From: Bacillota bacterium
GTDB taxonomy: Bacteria > Bacillota > Clostridia > Christensenellales > Aristaeellaceae
Direction of reading: 5' to 3'
Length of the DNA stretch: 64,000 bases
Assembly: GCA_023398575.1 (NCBI GenBank)
Contig: JAEWSC010000010.1
Coordinates: forward strand, 1-64,000
The position numbers and the translations under genes were made by a program. Under the pieces are notes generated by a model. The model was not told the DNA's origin and did not search any database. It saw only the letters and a list, made by a program, of their open reading frames with translations. This document shows positions 27,558 through 35,851 of the stretch, piece after piece. Each line of letters begins with the position of its first letter. Position 1 is the stretch's first letter.

Positions 27558-27599
27558 ATTTATGTTGTGTAACTGTTTTTACCCCCCCATTTAGGCTAT

Positions 27600-27658
27600 T
27601 GCAACTTTATTGCAACTTTTTTTCTAAGATATCGCTTCCAAATAGTTCCTGCAACTTT
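27600..27658 (+). repeat. Three TGCAACTTT direct repeats near the tRNA
   Basis: TGCAACTTT occurs at 27600-27608, 27611-27619 and 27650-27658, in an AT-rich stretch just right of the tRNA-Pro terminator. Short direct repeats beside an integration site are the usual form of integrase arm-binding sites; that role is inferred. Confidence 0.45.
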
Positions 27659-27827
27659 TTTTGCTTAAATATTTCACCATATCCTGGATGATTTACCTTC
27701 TGTCCGATTTACTTGAATGATATATTTTGATATGAATCAAAAGAAGAGAGCGCTTTTTGGAACGTTCACTTAAGGATAATTATAACAACGATAAATTTTG
27801 TAGGCCGTCATCAAGCGGCGCCAACAG

Positions 27828-27872
27828 AAAGACCACACAACAGGCTACAATATCTGCTGTGTGGTCTTTTTC
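27828..27872. terminator. Hairpin terminator left of the recombinase genes
   Basis: AAAGACCACACA (27828-27839) pairs with TGTGTGGTCTTT (27858-27869) and T runs follow. It can end leftward transcription from the 140-residue gene. The 350 bases between the tRNA and this gene hold no ORF that I trust. Confidence 0.7.
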
Positions 27873-27908
27873 AATATCACCGCCCTTTCGTAATTCCGAC
27901 CTTACCGC

Positions 27909-28331
27909 TTAATCACCTTTGGCCACATTGTTGCGGAAATTGGACTCCTCCGCAGTACTCATGTCATAGTACATCACACGATTTTCGGAATCGTACTCGC
28001 CGGTCACCTTGTAACGCTTCTTGGCATCGAAGCCAGGAATCATCGAAACGATGATATCGCGCAGATTCTTGTAGCCGCAGCTCAACGTTGTGGTCTGCTC
28101 GGCTCTCGGCTTGGAGAACGGAGTAGCCTTGGCCTCATTGCCCTTGCACATACGGATCGCAAAGACCTTGTGGGCAGCATCCAAGCAGTACTGGACATTC
28201 TGCGGATAGTTCAAGTCCTCCAGAACACGCTTGCTGAAGGTGATGCCGTTCTGGTTGATAAAGATATCCGGGGCGGCGTTGGTGTTGATGTCGATAACCT
28301 CAAGGTTGATAGTAGAAAAATTGATTGCCAT
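27909..28331 (-). CDS. Unknown protein encoded with the serine recombinase
   Basis: A 140-residue protein that I cannot name. It begins MAINFSTINLEVIDIN, contains a Lys/Arg-rich middle (AKATPFSKPRAEQ), and has no membrane segment or signal peptide. Its start is two bases past the stop of the serine recombinase, so it is translated with it. I recall small proteins of this size beside large serine recombinases in Clostridial islands, where a recombination directionality role is possible, but no motif here shows it. Confidence 0.75.
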   Translation of the reverse strand: MAINFSTINLEVIDINTNAAPDIFINQNGITFSKRVLEDLNYPQNVQYCLDAAHKVFAIRMCKGNEAKATPFSKPRAEQTTTLSCGYKNLRDIIVSMIPGFDAKKRYKVTGEYDSENRVMYYDMSTAEESNFRNNVAKGD

Positions 28332-28333
28332 AA

Positions 28334-29563
28334 TTATTCGTTCCTTTCTTCTTGACCATCGTCAAGCTCGTTAATACTGTTGATTATTTGTATGAACTGG
28401 TCTCGTTCATCTTTTGACCACATCATATCCAAGAGAAAATAACCACGCAGGACGCCGGATTTGACCTTGGCCACTGTGAACATTTTCTTCATGGCCTCCA
28501 GAGGCTTGCTACTCTTACGCCAACTTCCGGCATCGAGCAGTTCCTGTGCCCTGTTCCATTGCTCACGCTTAATGATGGCGGGGTGATCATTCTCCCAATA
28601 CCACTGTGGTAGCACATCCCGGTTTTTTACCGATTTATGCGTAAGGTAGTCCTTGGAATATGATTTTTGGTATAGCACATCGCCGCAGTATTTCTCGTTC
28701 CGCAAAATATTACGAATGGTAGCCTGCCGCCAACAGTCCATACCCTTTGGTGAGCGTATCCCTTGCTTCATGAGAGATTCAGCAATTTCCCGTGGAAAAG
28801 CACCCTCTGTAAAGCTATCGAAGATATACCGCACGATTTCGGCTTCTGCAGGCTCGATTTTGACCCTACCGGAATAATCTCGATAGTAGCCGATGATGTT
28901 CTTTACAGAGAATTTGTACAGGCCCTCCTGCATTCGGTAGCGTATGCCTTCCTTGATTGCAATGCTTTTTTGTTGACTTTCCAGTTCCGCCAAGGCCGAC
29001 AGAATGGATATAACCAGTTTGTTTTTGCCATCACTGGTGTTGATACCCTCGGATTCAAAGTTAACCGCCACCGGGGGATTTAGGTCACTCAGTGTGCGCA
29101 GCGTGGTCAGTATATCCACAATGTTACGACCAAAGCGGCTGATGCTCTTTGTGAGAATGAGGTCGATTTTTCCGGCACAAGCATCCTCAATCATCTCTTG
29201 AAAGCCTTTCCGTTTGCCGACAGAAGTGCCGCTTATGCCTTCGTCCGTATAGATTTTGACCATTTCATAGTTCGGATTATTATCTATAGCGGACTGGAAG
29301 TGCTGTACCTGCATTTCAAAACTGCCTACTTGCGCTTCTTCAGCGGTGCTGACACGGCAGTATGCTGCCACACGCACCTTGGGCGAGTCTTGGTATGCGT
29401 ATATCTTCTTTTCTGGCATAATGACACGGCCCTTGCGCTCACCGCTGCGATTTTTCGCTATGGTGTCTTGGATTTCCCGTTTCTGTTCCTCGCGGCGGCT
29501 ACTCGTCTTTTCGCCTTTGTACCGGGCCTGTTCGATGCGCTCTGCGTCTAATTTTTTCGCCAT
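28334..29563 (-). CDS. Large serine recombinase (resolvase/invertase family)
   Basis: A 409-residue recombinase. An N-terminal charged extension of about 60 residues precedes the resolvase domain, whose catalytic Ser72 lies in AAYCRVSTAEEAQVGS; the Arg-rich site ISRFGRN follows. The recombinase domain covers about 220-330 (GMDCWRQATIRNILRNEKYCG). The Cys-rich zinc ribbon and long coiled coil of full-length members (500 or more residues) are missing, so it may need a partner or be a shortened paralogue. An internal ATG at codon 49 is another possible start. It lies between the tRNA and the tyrosine integrase. Confidence 0.88.
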   Translation of the reverse strand: MAKKLDAERIEQARYKGEKTSSRREEQKREIQDTIAKNRSGERKGRVIMPEKKIYAYQDSPKVRVAAYCRVSTAEEAQVGSFEMQVQHFQSAIDNNPNYEMVKIYTDEGISGTSVGKRKGFQEMIEDACAGKIDLILTKSISRFGRNIVDILTTLRTLSDLNPPVAVNFESEGINTSDGKNKLVISILSALAELESQQKSIAIKEGIRYRMQEGLYKFSVKNIIGYYRDYSGRVKIEPAEAEIVRYIFDSFTEGAFPREIAESLMKQGIRSPKGMDCWRQATIRNILRNEKYCGDVLYQKSYSKDYLTHKSVKNRDVLPQWYWENDHPAIIKREQWNRAQELLDAGSWRKSSKPLEAMKKMFTVAKVKSGVLRGYFLLDMMWSKDERDQFIQIINSINELDDGQEERNE

Positions 29564-29832
29564 CTATGATTTTTCTACACCCCCTTCCCTTGAAAATTGA
29601 AAACACCGGGCAACACCTCCTTTTCTATTCCTGGGCAAAAAAAGACCATACCGAGGAAAGTCCCCCAGTGTGGTTTTACCAAACTTTGCTCTATCAAACA
29701 CACCCCTTTTGATGCCATCAAAGGGAACAGACTGGATTAGAAAAAAGGCCGACACGCTCAACATATCCCTTAAGTCTCCATGTATTTCAGTATTCAAATT
29801 CAACTTTGTATAACTCCCCGTTATTATACTAT
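29564..29832. other. Region upstream of the serine recombinase
   Basis: No gene I trust. A 79-codon frame on the minus strand (29803-29564) lacks a ribosome site. The minus strand has AAAAGGAGGTG at about 29620, followed by a 13-codon frame starting at GTG that ends just before the recombinase, so a leader peptide is conceivable. Confidence 0.35.
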
Positions 29833-29862
29833 CATAAGAAAAAGAGAGTCTGTGAACTCTCT
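29833..29862 (-). terminator. Integrase terminator
   Basis: On the minus strand AGAGAGT and ACTCTCT form a seven-pair hairpin with a six-base loop, followed by TTTTTCTT. It lies about 20 bases past the integrase stop. Confidence 0.75.
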
Positions 29863-29883
29863 CCTCCTTTATAAGATTATGGC

Positions 29884-31065
29884 CTATCTTCGCACCATCT
29901 CTTCCGGCTGGTAGAGCTTGCTGGCTGCCTTCTTCAGGTCATACATCCAGTCCATATCCGCCATCTTTTTACGGAGGCGTTGATTCTTGAGATGAGTATA
30001 TACATTTACCGTCGTCTCATAATCTGCATGTCCAACCATCCACATTGCCAGGACCGGGTCAAATCCAGCGTAGTACAGCTTGGTGATGTAGTTATGCCGG
30101 AAGTAATGGGGCGTGACTTCACAGGTCCATTCATCGGCAAGCTCCTTATGGGCTTTATCTTTGCATTCCTTGGGCTGCTCCCTTTTTGTGGCCATCCTCG
30201 CTTCCACCATCAGGCTCATCCACATCCGCTTGACAGCAGTCAGGCAGAGCGGATTCCCCTCCCCCTCCGACGAGAAAACCCATGCCTGGTAGATCCCCCG
30301 CAATGGCTTTAGGATGGCAATCAATGGTTTGGGCAGTAATACCCACCTATCAGCAGCCTCTGTTTTCAAATCCCCCACCGTGGTTTTACCGCGAACATAA
30401 ATGATATCACGCTGGATGTGTACCGCTTCCTCATCCCAGTCGAAATCTCCCCATTGAAGGCCCAGCGCTTCCCCTCGCCTTATGCCCAGGTAATACAAAC
30501 ACGCCAGGAAAGCACCGTGTTTATGCCCCTGGATTGCCTTCAGGACGCCTTCTGTTTCGTCGTTGGTCAATGCCCTGCGTTCTTCCTTCTTGGCGCATAA
30601 TGGCTTCACAAGGGCTGCCGTAGGGTCTCGAGGGATGGTCCCGTCTGCATAGGCTGCACGGAAGATTTCCTTGATCAACATCGATAATTGGTTGATCTGT
30701 GATTTGCTAACACCCTCGTATTTGTTCAGCCACTTTTGGATATCCGTTGATCGGATAGCCTGCATCCGCCTATTGTGAAATGCCGGCAGGATGTGCTTAT
30801 CTAGGAACAACCGGTAAGTGTACTGTGTATGGGGTGTGAGCCGTTTCCGCTTCGTGTGCTCGAACCACTCTTCCACGTAATCTTGAAACAAGCGGGCCTT
30901 ATCCAGCCCGCTTCCATCAATATAAGTATTTCGGATTTTCTGCTTCTCCTGTTCCAGTTCACGTATAGTGGGTGCGCTGACGTATTTCACGATTTCTTTG
31001 CCATCCGGAGTGACCCCGATACGCACCTTTGCACGGTAAAGCCCGTTTTCCTGTTTCTTTGGCAT
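29884..31065 (-). CDS. int: Tyrosine recombinase / integrase of the element
   Basis: A 393-residue site-specific integrase. An AP2-like arm-binding N-terminus (GLYRAKVRIGVTPDGKEIV) and a SAM-like core-binding domain precede the catalytic domain. Catalytic residues are visible: Arg in YLGIRRGEALGLQWGD, His-x-x-Arg in HYFRHNYITKLY, His in MVGHADYETTVN and the Tyr nucleophile in VYTHLK. ATG 31065 is chosen (AAGGGG eight bases before it); the frame stays open to 31170. It belongs to the Tn916/phage-type group that often uses tRNA genes, and a tRNA-Pro lies 2.4 kb away with the serine recombinase between. Confidence 0.93.
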   Translation of the reverse strand: MPKKQENGLYRAKVRIGVTPDGKEIVKYVSAPTIRELEQEKQKIRNTYIDGSGLDKARLFQDYVEEWFEHTKRKRLTPHTQYTYRLFLDKHILPAFHNRRMQAIRSTDIQKWLNKYEGVSKSQINQLSMLIKEIFRAAYADGTIPRDPTAALVKPLCAKKEERRALTNDETEGVLKAIQGHKHGAFLACLYYLGIRRGEALGLQWGDFDWDEEAVHIQRDIIYVRGKTTVGDLKTEAADRWVLLPKPLIAILKPLRGIYQAWVFSSEGEGNPLCLTAVKRMWMSLMVEARMATKREQPKECKDKAHKELADEWTCEVTPHYFRHNYITKLYYAGFDPVLAMWMVGHADYETTVNVYTHLKNQRLRKKMADMDWMYDLKKAASKLYQPEEMVRR

Positions 31066-31243
31066 TTGGATTCCCCTTCCTAAATGGGGCATCGCGTGAT
31101 ACAATGGGTATGGCAATGCCCGGTATTTTGATGGTGCTAGGTTTTTGTCGCTGTCCGTTCTCTGCGCCAACAGAGGGCGGACTTTGTCTATCAGATACTT
31201 AACATCTCATTCGGTCCAGCGTTTTCTCAAATAGCTAGAAAAT

Positions 31244-31870
31244 CTAGAAATGTATATCAAAATTCATTCTTGAAGCACTATCCCTTTCTTCTTTTTCAAA
31301 TTTATCTATTCTATCACCCACCTCACTGAGTTCTCTATCAGTTATCTCGTTTGATTCTGTTGGAAACTCCGTTTGCAATAGACCTGTTAAGAATTCCTTC
31401 ATTGCATTGCGCCTATACATTAACGAGGTTATATCTCCATCTTGGCTGGCACTTTCATTTTCATATGCATCCCATAATGTTTCAAGCCCGTTTTTGCAGA
31501 TAAACATATAGACTTTCTGTTTAAATTTATACATTTCTGCGCATTGAGAAAACTGTTCATGTACATAAGAAGCTATGTCACGTATGATATCCTTAACCTT
31601 TCCCGGCATCTGTTCTTTGTAAACAGAAAGCATAAATCGATCTTGCTCATCCGGTAGATCCGCTTCCTGTTTGCCTATACCAAGAAGATTATTGGGAGTT
31701 ATGTGAAACAAATCACAGAGCATCCACATGAATTTTAAGCTCGGTTCGTATACATCTTTCTCCCATCCTGATACGGTGCTAATGGATACACCCAACTTTT
31801 CAGCTAGATCTTCCTGATTCATACCATGAAGCACTCGCAGCGATCTGATCCGTCTTCCAATTCCCTCCAT
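31244..31870 (-). CDS. XRE-family repressor of the element
   Basis: A 208-residue regulator. The first 65 residues are a Cro/cI-type helix-turn-helix (GMNQEDLAEKLGVSISTVSG). The rest is helical and acidic with no peptidase motif, unlike LexA/cI autocleaving repressors. GGAGG eight bases before ATG 31870 supports the start; a TTG one codon earlier is possible. It is divergent from the small HTH gene and the primase, and its promoter lies back to back with theirs. By position it matches the master repressor (Stl-like) of phage satellites or prophages. Confidence 0.87.
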   Translation of the reverse strand: MEGIGRRIRSLRVLHGMNQEDLAEKLGVSISTVSGWEKDVYEPSLKFMWMLCDLFHITPNNLLGIGKQEADLPDEQDRFMLSVYKEQMPGKVKDIIRDIASYVHEQFSQCAEMYKFKQKVYMFICKNGLETLWDAYENESASQDGDITSLMYRRNAMKEFLTGLLQTEFPTESNEITDRELSEVGDRIDKFEKEERDSASRMNFDIHF

Positions 31871-31901
31871 CAAGTGTGCCTCCTCTTCCGGTTATGTCGC
31901 A

Positions 31902-31930
31902 ATTATATGCAGCATTGCCGGATTTGTCAA
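31902..31930 (-). promoter_or_regulatory. Leftward repressor promoter
   Basis: Minus strand -35 TTGACA (31930-31925), 17-base spacer, -10 TATAAT (31907-31902), about 30 bases before the repressor start. It matches the sigma-A consensus exactly. Confidence 0.8.
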
Positions 31931-31959
31931 TACATTTGTTCTGCTATGCCATAATTATA

Positions 31960-31988
31960 TTGCTTCCATTCTCTTTTCCGTGTATAAT
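31960..31988 (+). promoter_or_regulatory. Rightward promoter of the HTH/primase genes
   Basis: -35 TTGCTT (31960-31965), 17-base spacer, -10 TATAAT (31983-31988). Its -35 is only 30 bases from that of the repressor promoter, so one operator could control both. Confidence 0.7.
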
Positions 31989-32042
31989 CCGGTCATGGCA
32001 GGTATCCGAGAGGATACCCGTATATGATAAGGAGGTTTCGTT

Positions 32043-32279
32043 ATGGATTACAATGCCCGTCTAAATGACATGTTGGATCGTTATGGTGAGTGCTGCACAC
32101 AGGAAAAGGCAGCAAAGATCCTTGGAAAGTGTTCCAGAACCATCCGTAGGATGCTGGAAGATGGGAGGCTTACCCCGGTAAGCGCCGGCGTGGATGTCCG
32201 TTCGATTGTTTCCTATTTAATCAATCCTGAACAGGCAGATTTCAATGCAAATTTTGAACGGCTGAAAACTAAGGGCTAA
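32043..32279 (+). CDS. Small helix-turn-helix protein, excisionase-like
   Basis: A 78-residue DNA-binding protein. The stretch CTQEKAAKILGKCSRTIRRM followed by LEDGRLTPVSAGVDVRSI is the MerR/excisionase-type winged helix seen in Xis and AlpA proteins. AAGGAGG lies seven bases before ATG 32043. As first gene of the rightward transcript, divergent from the repressor, it likely acts as directionality factor or activator. Confidence 0.72.
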   Translation: MDYNARLNDMLDRYGECCTQEKAAKILGKCSRTIRRMLEDGRLTPVSAGVDVRSIVSYLINPEQADFNANFERLKTKG

Positions 32280-32369
32280 GGAGGGGCATGCCGTCTACTG
32301 CCCTCCCGACCCAGTTTATTTATCTGTACAAAGGTATCCTTCATATTCTTAGCTTAAGGGGCTGACAGG

Positions 32370-34748
32370 ATGATCGTTATAGACCAGCTTCCTTCCCAAC
32401 TACGTGAGAAAGGCCTCTTCTGCTGTTGGCGACGTGAGCTGCGAGATGGAAAGCAAACAAAGGTGCTTTACAACCCCCGCACAAGCTGCAGGGGGAAGTC
32501 AAATGATCCCAGCACCTTTGCGCCATTATCTGTAGCGGTGGCTGCACAAAACCGTTATGATGGCATCGGTGTTGGTATCTTTGATGGGATATCCGCCATC
32601 GATATTGACCACTGCATTGATGCTTATGGTGTACTCTCCCCCATGGCGCAGGATATTGTTGATCTCATGAAAAGCAAGGATGCCTACATAGAAAAAAGCC
32701 CAAGCGGTCAAGGGATCCGTGTTTTGTTTAGGGCACCTGGCTTTGCCTATGACAAAGCAAAATATTACATTAATAACCAAAGCATTGGTCTTGAGATCTA
32801 CGTGTCCGGCGTTACAAATAAGTACGTCACCGTAACAGGGGATGCTCTAAATAAATCAGATGTGCTGCCCGATTGTTCTGATGTTCTGAAGGTCATTCTG
32901 GAGAAGTACATGAGGCGTTATCAGGGTGGTCATTCCCCCACTGGAAAATCTCATGCCATTGATCGTCACTCGGATCCCGAACTGATCAACAAGATGAAGA
33001 GTGCTAATAATGGCGCTGCATTTTCTGCACTTTGGGCCGGTGATACCAGCGGCTATAAGTCCCCCAGCGAGGCCGATATGGCGCTTTGCAGCATGCTTGC
33101 ATTTTGGACAGGCCGGGATGCCGAACGTATGGACAAGCTATTCAGGCTGTCGGGTTTGATGCGCGAGAAATGGGACAGACTTCAATCCGGCACTACCTAT
33201 GGTGCCATAACCATTCAACATGCCATGGAAAGCTGCGCTCACACCTATGCCCCTCAGAATTATTTCAAAGAGTGTACGGATGGTTATTCCATTCATATCG
33301 GCTCCAAGAAAACCGTGCTTGCCGACTTGCATCCTCAAAAGAGCCAACGATATGCCTGGACCGATATTGGAAACGGCTATCTTTTTGCCGATTGGTTCAA
33401 AGGACAAGCACGGTACGTACCTGAGCGCAAGAAATGGTTCATCTTTGACGGACGCCGCTGGGTACCTGATATTGACAACCTGCAGACGATGGAGATGTGC
33501 AAGCAGCTTGCTGATCAGCTAATGGTCTATACCCTTTCATTGCAGGATGAATATCAGCGCCATGAATACATGAATTTCATCGGGAGATGGCAAAAAAGGA
33601 GCTGCCGGGAAACGATCCTCAAGGATGCCGCTGGCATCTACCCTATTGGCATTGATCAATTCGACTCGGATCCATTTCTGTTCAACTGCCAGAACGGAAC
33701 GCTCGATACTCGGACCGGTGAATTCTACGCTCACAGGTCCGAGGACTTATTGAGCAAACTGGCCGGTGTCCGATATGATCCGCATGCCCGAAATGAGCGG
33801 TGGAAGCACTTCATATCGGAGGTTATGCAGGATGACGCGGAGAAGGCTGCCTATCTTCAGAAATCATTGGGGTACGCGCTCACAGGAGATACGCGGCACG
33901 AATGCTTCTTTATACTTTATGGACCATCTAGCCGTAATGGAAAAGGCACCTGTATGGAGACATTTATGCGCCTTGTTGGAGATTATGGCAAATCCGCCAA
34001 ACCGGACACCATCGCTCAGAAGCAGACGGCTAATGGCAGCGGCCCAAGCGAGGACATCGCCAGGCTGGTTGGTGCAAGGTTTGTAAACATCTCTGAGCCG
34101 GACAAAAAGCTGGTGCTCAGTTCCGCTCTAGTGAAAACCCTCACAGGAAACGACAGCATCACGGCACGCTACCTCCATGAAAACAGCTTTGAATACAGGC
34201 CACAGTTTAAACTATTCATCAACACCAACCATCTACCCTCAGTCACCGACGCAACGCTGTTCAATTCAGGGCGTGTTAAGATCATCCCCTTCGAGCGGCA
34301 CTTTCGCGAGAGCGAACGGGATGAAGGGCTCAAAAACGAACTGGCCAGCCAGGAGAACCTAAGCGGCGTTCTGAACTGGTGTCTGGAGGGATTGCGGATG
34401 ATTGAAAAAGACGGCTTCCGTGAACCCGATGCTGTGCGTGATGCAACAGATGAGTACCGAAATAATAATGACAAGTTGGGTCGTTTCCTAGCCGAAGAGA
34501 TGGAAGCTGACCCAACCGCAGAATTACGCACCGCTGATGCATACATCAGGTATAAAACATGGTGTATTGCCAATGGTTTTTTTCCTGAGAATGCTGCCAA
34601 CTTCAAATCTTCCATCAGCAATGTTGCGATTGTGGTGCGTAAGCGGCCAGCAGGTTGCGGGAGAGAAGCCAATCCTACAAATTTCATCGTGGGTTACAAG
34701 CTAAAGGCATATTTCACAGTGGTGAATGAACCTACTCCGTGGAACTAA
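32370..34748 (+). CDS. P4/D5-type primase-helicase
   Basis: A 792-residue replication protein of the element. The N-terminal 250 residues form a primase/polymerase-like domain (GIFDGISAIDIDHCIDAYG, with acidic residues of the active site). A D5-N-type region follows, then a superfamily 3 helicase with Walker A GPSSRNGKGT near residue 520, Walker B-like ARFVNISEPDKK and the later LFINTNHLPSV. Proteins of this architecture (P4 alpha, PICI Pri/Rep) unwind and prime DNA at an adjacent origin. The 159-bp repeats directly downstream are the likely target. A second ribosome site is not obvious before ATG 32370. Confidence 0.92.
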   Translation: MIVIDQLPSQLREKGLFCCWRRELRDGKQTKVLYNPRTSCRGKSNDPSTFAPLSVAVAAQNRYDGIGVGIFDGISAIDIDHCIDAYGVLSPMAQDIVDLMKSKDAYIEKSPSGQGIRVLFRAPGFAYDKAKYYINNQSIGLEIYVSGVTNKYVTVTGDALNKSDVLPDCSDVLKVILEKYMRRYQGGHSPTGKSHAIDRHSDPELINKMKSANNGAAFSALWAGDTSGYKSPSEADMALCSMLAFWTGRDAERMDKLFRLSGLMREKWDRLQSGTTYGAITIQHAMESCAHTYAPQNYFKECTDGYSIHIGSKKTVLADLHPQKSQRYAWTDIGNGYLFADWFKGQARYVPERKKWFIFDGRRWVPDIDNLQTMEMCKQLADQLMVYTLSLQDEYQRHEYMNFIGRWQKRSCRETILKDAAGIYPIGIDQFDSDPFLFNCQNGTLDTRTGEFYAHRSEDLLSKLAGVRYDPHARNERWKHFISEVMQDDAEKAAYLQKSLGYALTGDTRHECFFILYGPSSRNGKGTCMETFMRLVGDYGKSAKPDTIAQKQTANGSGPSEDIARLVGARFVNISEPDKKLVLSSALVKTLTGNDSITARYLHENSFEYRPQFKLFINTNHLPSVTDATLFNSGRVKIIPFERHFRESERDEGLKNELASQENLSGVLNWCLEGLRMIEKDGFREPDAVRDATDEYRNNNDKLGRFLAEEMEADPTAELRTADAYIRYKTWCIANGFFPENAANFKSSISNVAIVVRKRPAGCGREANPTNFIVGYKLKAYFTVVNEPTPWN

Positions 34749-34753
34749 GTGTC

Positions 34754-35165
34754 GTGTGTCAAGGTGTGCCGAGTTTCTATATTAGCTCTGAAAACCTATA
34801 GCATTTCACAAGGTAACCATGGAACCAGGCACACCTTTGCACACAAGCAGTAATCACGGATTTATTGCCTTCTCGTAGTTGGGCTTTGGTTAATGAGGCT
34901 GAATCATGTGCTGTGTGTCGGAGTGTGCCTAGTTTCTACATTAGCTCTGAAATCATATAGCTTTTCGCGAGGTAATTATGAAATCAGGTACACCTTGGCA
35001 CACAAGTGATTGTCACTGATTTCATGCCTTCTCATAGTTGGGTATAGATTGACGAGCCTGAAATATGGACTGTGTGTCAGAGTGTGCCTAGATTTAATAT
35101 TAGTTCTGAAAACCTATAGCATTTCGTGGGGTAACCATGGAACCAGGCACACCTTGGCACACAAG
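34754..35165. repeat. Three tandem dyad units, probable replication origin
   Basis: Three 94-base units begin at 34754, 34913 and 35072, an exact 159-base period. Each opens with GTGTGTC followed by a GTGTGCC block and ends with the inverse (for example GGCACACCTTTGCACAC at 34828-34844; GGTACACCTTGGCACAC at 34987-35003; GGCACACCTTGGCACAC at 35146-35162). The central part (TTAGCTCTGAAAACCTATAG) is shared, and the two 65-base spacers resemble each other too. Placement directly after the primase-helicase fits an iteron-type origin. Confidence 0.85.
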
Positions 35166-35222
35166 CTAATTCCTTTCCCGGAATGCACAAATTTGAAACC
35201 AGTAAATGGAGGTCAATGGATA

Positions 35223-35501
35223 ATGCTCAGTTTTATTGTGGACTACAAGGATGCATGTGGCAATAATATGCACAATTCCTTCCAGGCCATTGCAGACAAC
35301 AAATGGATTGCTTTCGCCAGAATCATACGTGAACTTTTCCTAAAAGGTTGTATCCCAACATCGATTATAAGAATAATTGGCAATTATACTTTTGAGCAGC
35401 TTGAGGAACTCGCAGATAATCGAGTCTTCGTCCCTTTTGAGATAATGTATTACAACCACAATCTTTTTCCTCTAATCGAGTTGGAGCCCAACCATAGATA
35501 A
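35223..35501 (+). CDS. Unknown small protein of the element
   Basis: A 92-residue protein with no family that I recognise. It begins MLSFIVDYKDACGNN and has an amphipathic middle (FARIIRELFLKGCIPTSIIR). GGAGGT ten bases before ATG 35223 supports this start; the frame is open upstream into the origin repeats, which is fortuitous. It lies between the origin repeats and the G-rich cos-like stretch. Confidence 0.55.
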   Translation: MLSFIVDYKDACGNNMHNSFQAIADNKWIAFARIIRELFLKGCIPTSIIRIIGNYTFEQLEELADNRVFVPFEIMYYNHNLFPLIELEPNHR

Positions 35502-35549
35502 GTGCTTATGGCATATAAAAACAGCTTCGGGAGGCCTGGCTAGGAAGCT

Positions 35550-35640
35550 AGGATGGGAGGGGGGCAAATCTCTGGCACCCTGAGCAACTGACCGCGCTTA
35601 TGGTCTTCCAAAACCGCGCGGGAAACTGGAGGGGGGGTAT
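35550..35640. other. G-rich stretch resembling a phage cos region
   Basis: The segment holds GGGAGGGGGGCAAATCTCT near 35556, two direct ACCGCGC copies 22 bases apart (35591-35597 and 35613-35619) and a closing GGAGGGGGGGT run near 35637. It recalls the sequence before the HNH/small-terminase genes of cos-type Gram-positive phages, where G runs, AAATCTCT and ACCGCGC recur. This match is from memory and needs a search. There is no terminase gene here. No ORF of note fills 35502-35646. Confidence 0.4.
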
Positions 35641-35646
35641 ATTGCT

Positions 35647-35850
35647 CTAAATGAAAAGCACACATCCTTGCTGTTTGAATTCTTCGATCAGAACATCAAG
35701 ATCCGCTTGTGAGCATTCTATTGATTCAGCAAGGCAGGCCTTGCATAGAAACCTGGCTATCTCTCGGTTGATCGTCTTTTTGTTCAGTGCAGCCACATCT
35801 TTATCGACGGTATTGCCGCATAGATAGCACTCTATCTTTTTTTTTGCCAT
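35647..35850 (-). CDS. Small Cys-motif (zinc ribbon-like) protein, last gene of the BREX operon
   Basis: A 67-residue protein with CYLCGN near the N-terminus and CKAC in the middle, a CxxC...CxxC layout that could bind zinc. A last Cys lies in QQGCVLFI. The start codon is one base past the brxL stop, and the GAGGT of its ribosome site overlaps that stop, so it is coupled to brxL. I do not know it as a standard BREX gene. Confidence 0.7.
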   Translation of the reverse strand: MAKKKIECYLCGNTVDKDVAALNKKTINREIARFLCKACLAESIECSQADLDVLIEEFKQQGCVLFI

Positions 35851-35851
35851 A

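Noticed and set aside
29564..29803. 79-codon minus-strand ORF upstream of the serine recombinase
   Set aside because: No ribosome site and no protein-like pattern. The DNA itself may be a conserved leader, since a strong AGGAGGTG with a 13-codon frame lies inside it.
35010..35222. N-terminal extension of the 92-residue unknown protein
   Set aside because: The upstream part of the open frame lies inside the third origin repeat and has no ribosome site. The ATG at 35223 with GGAGGT is preferred.
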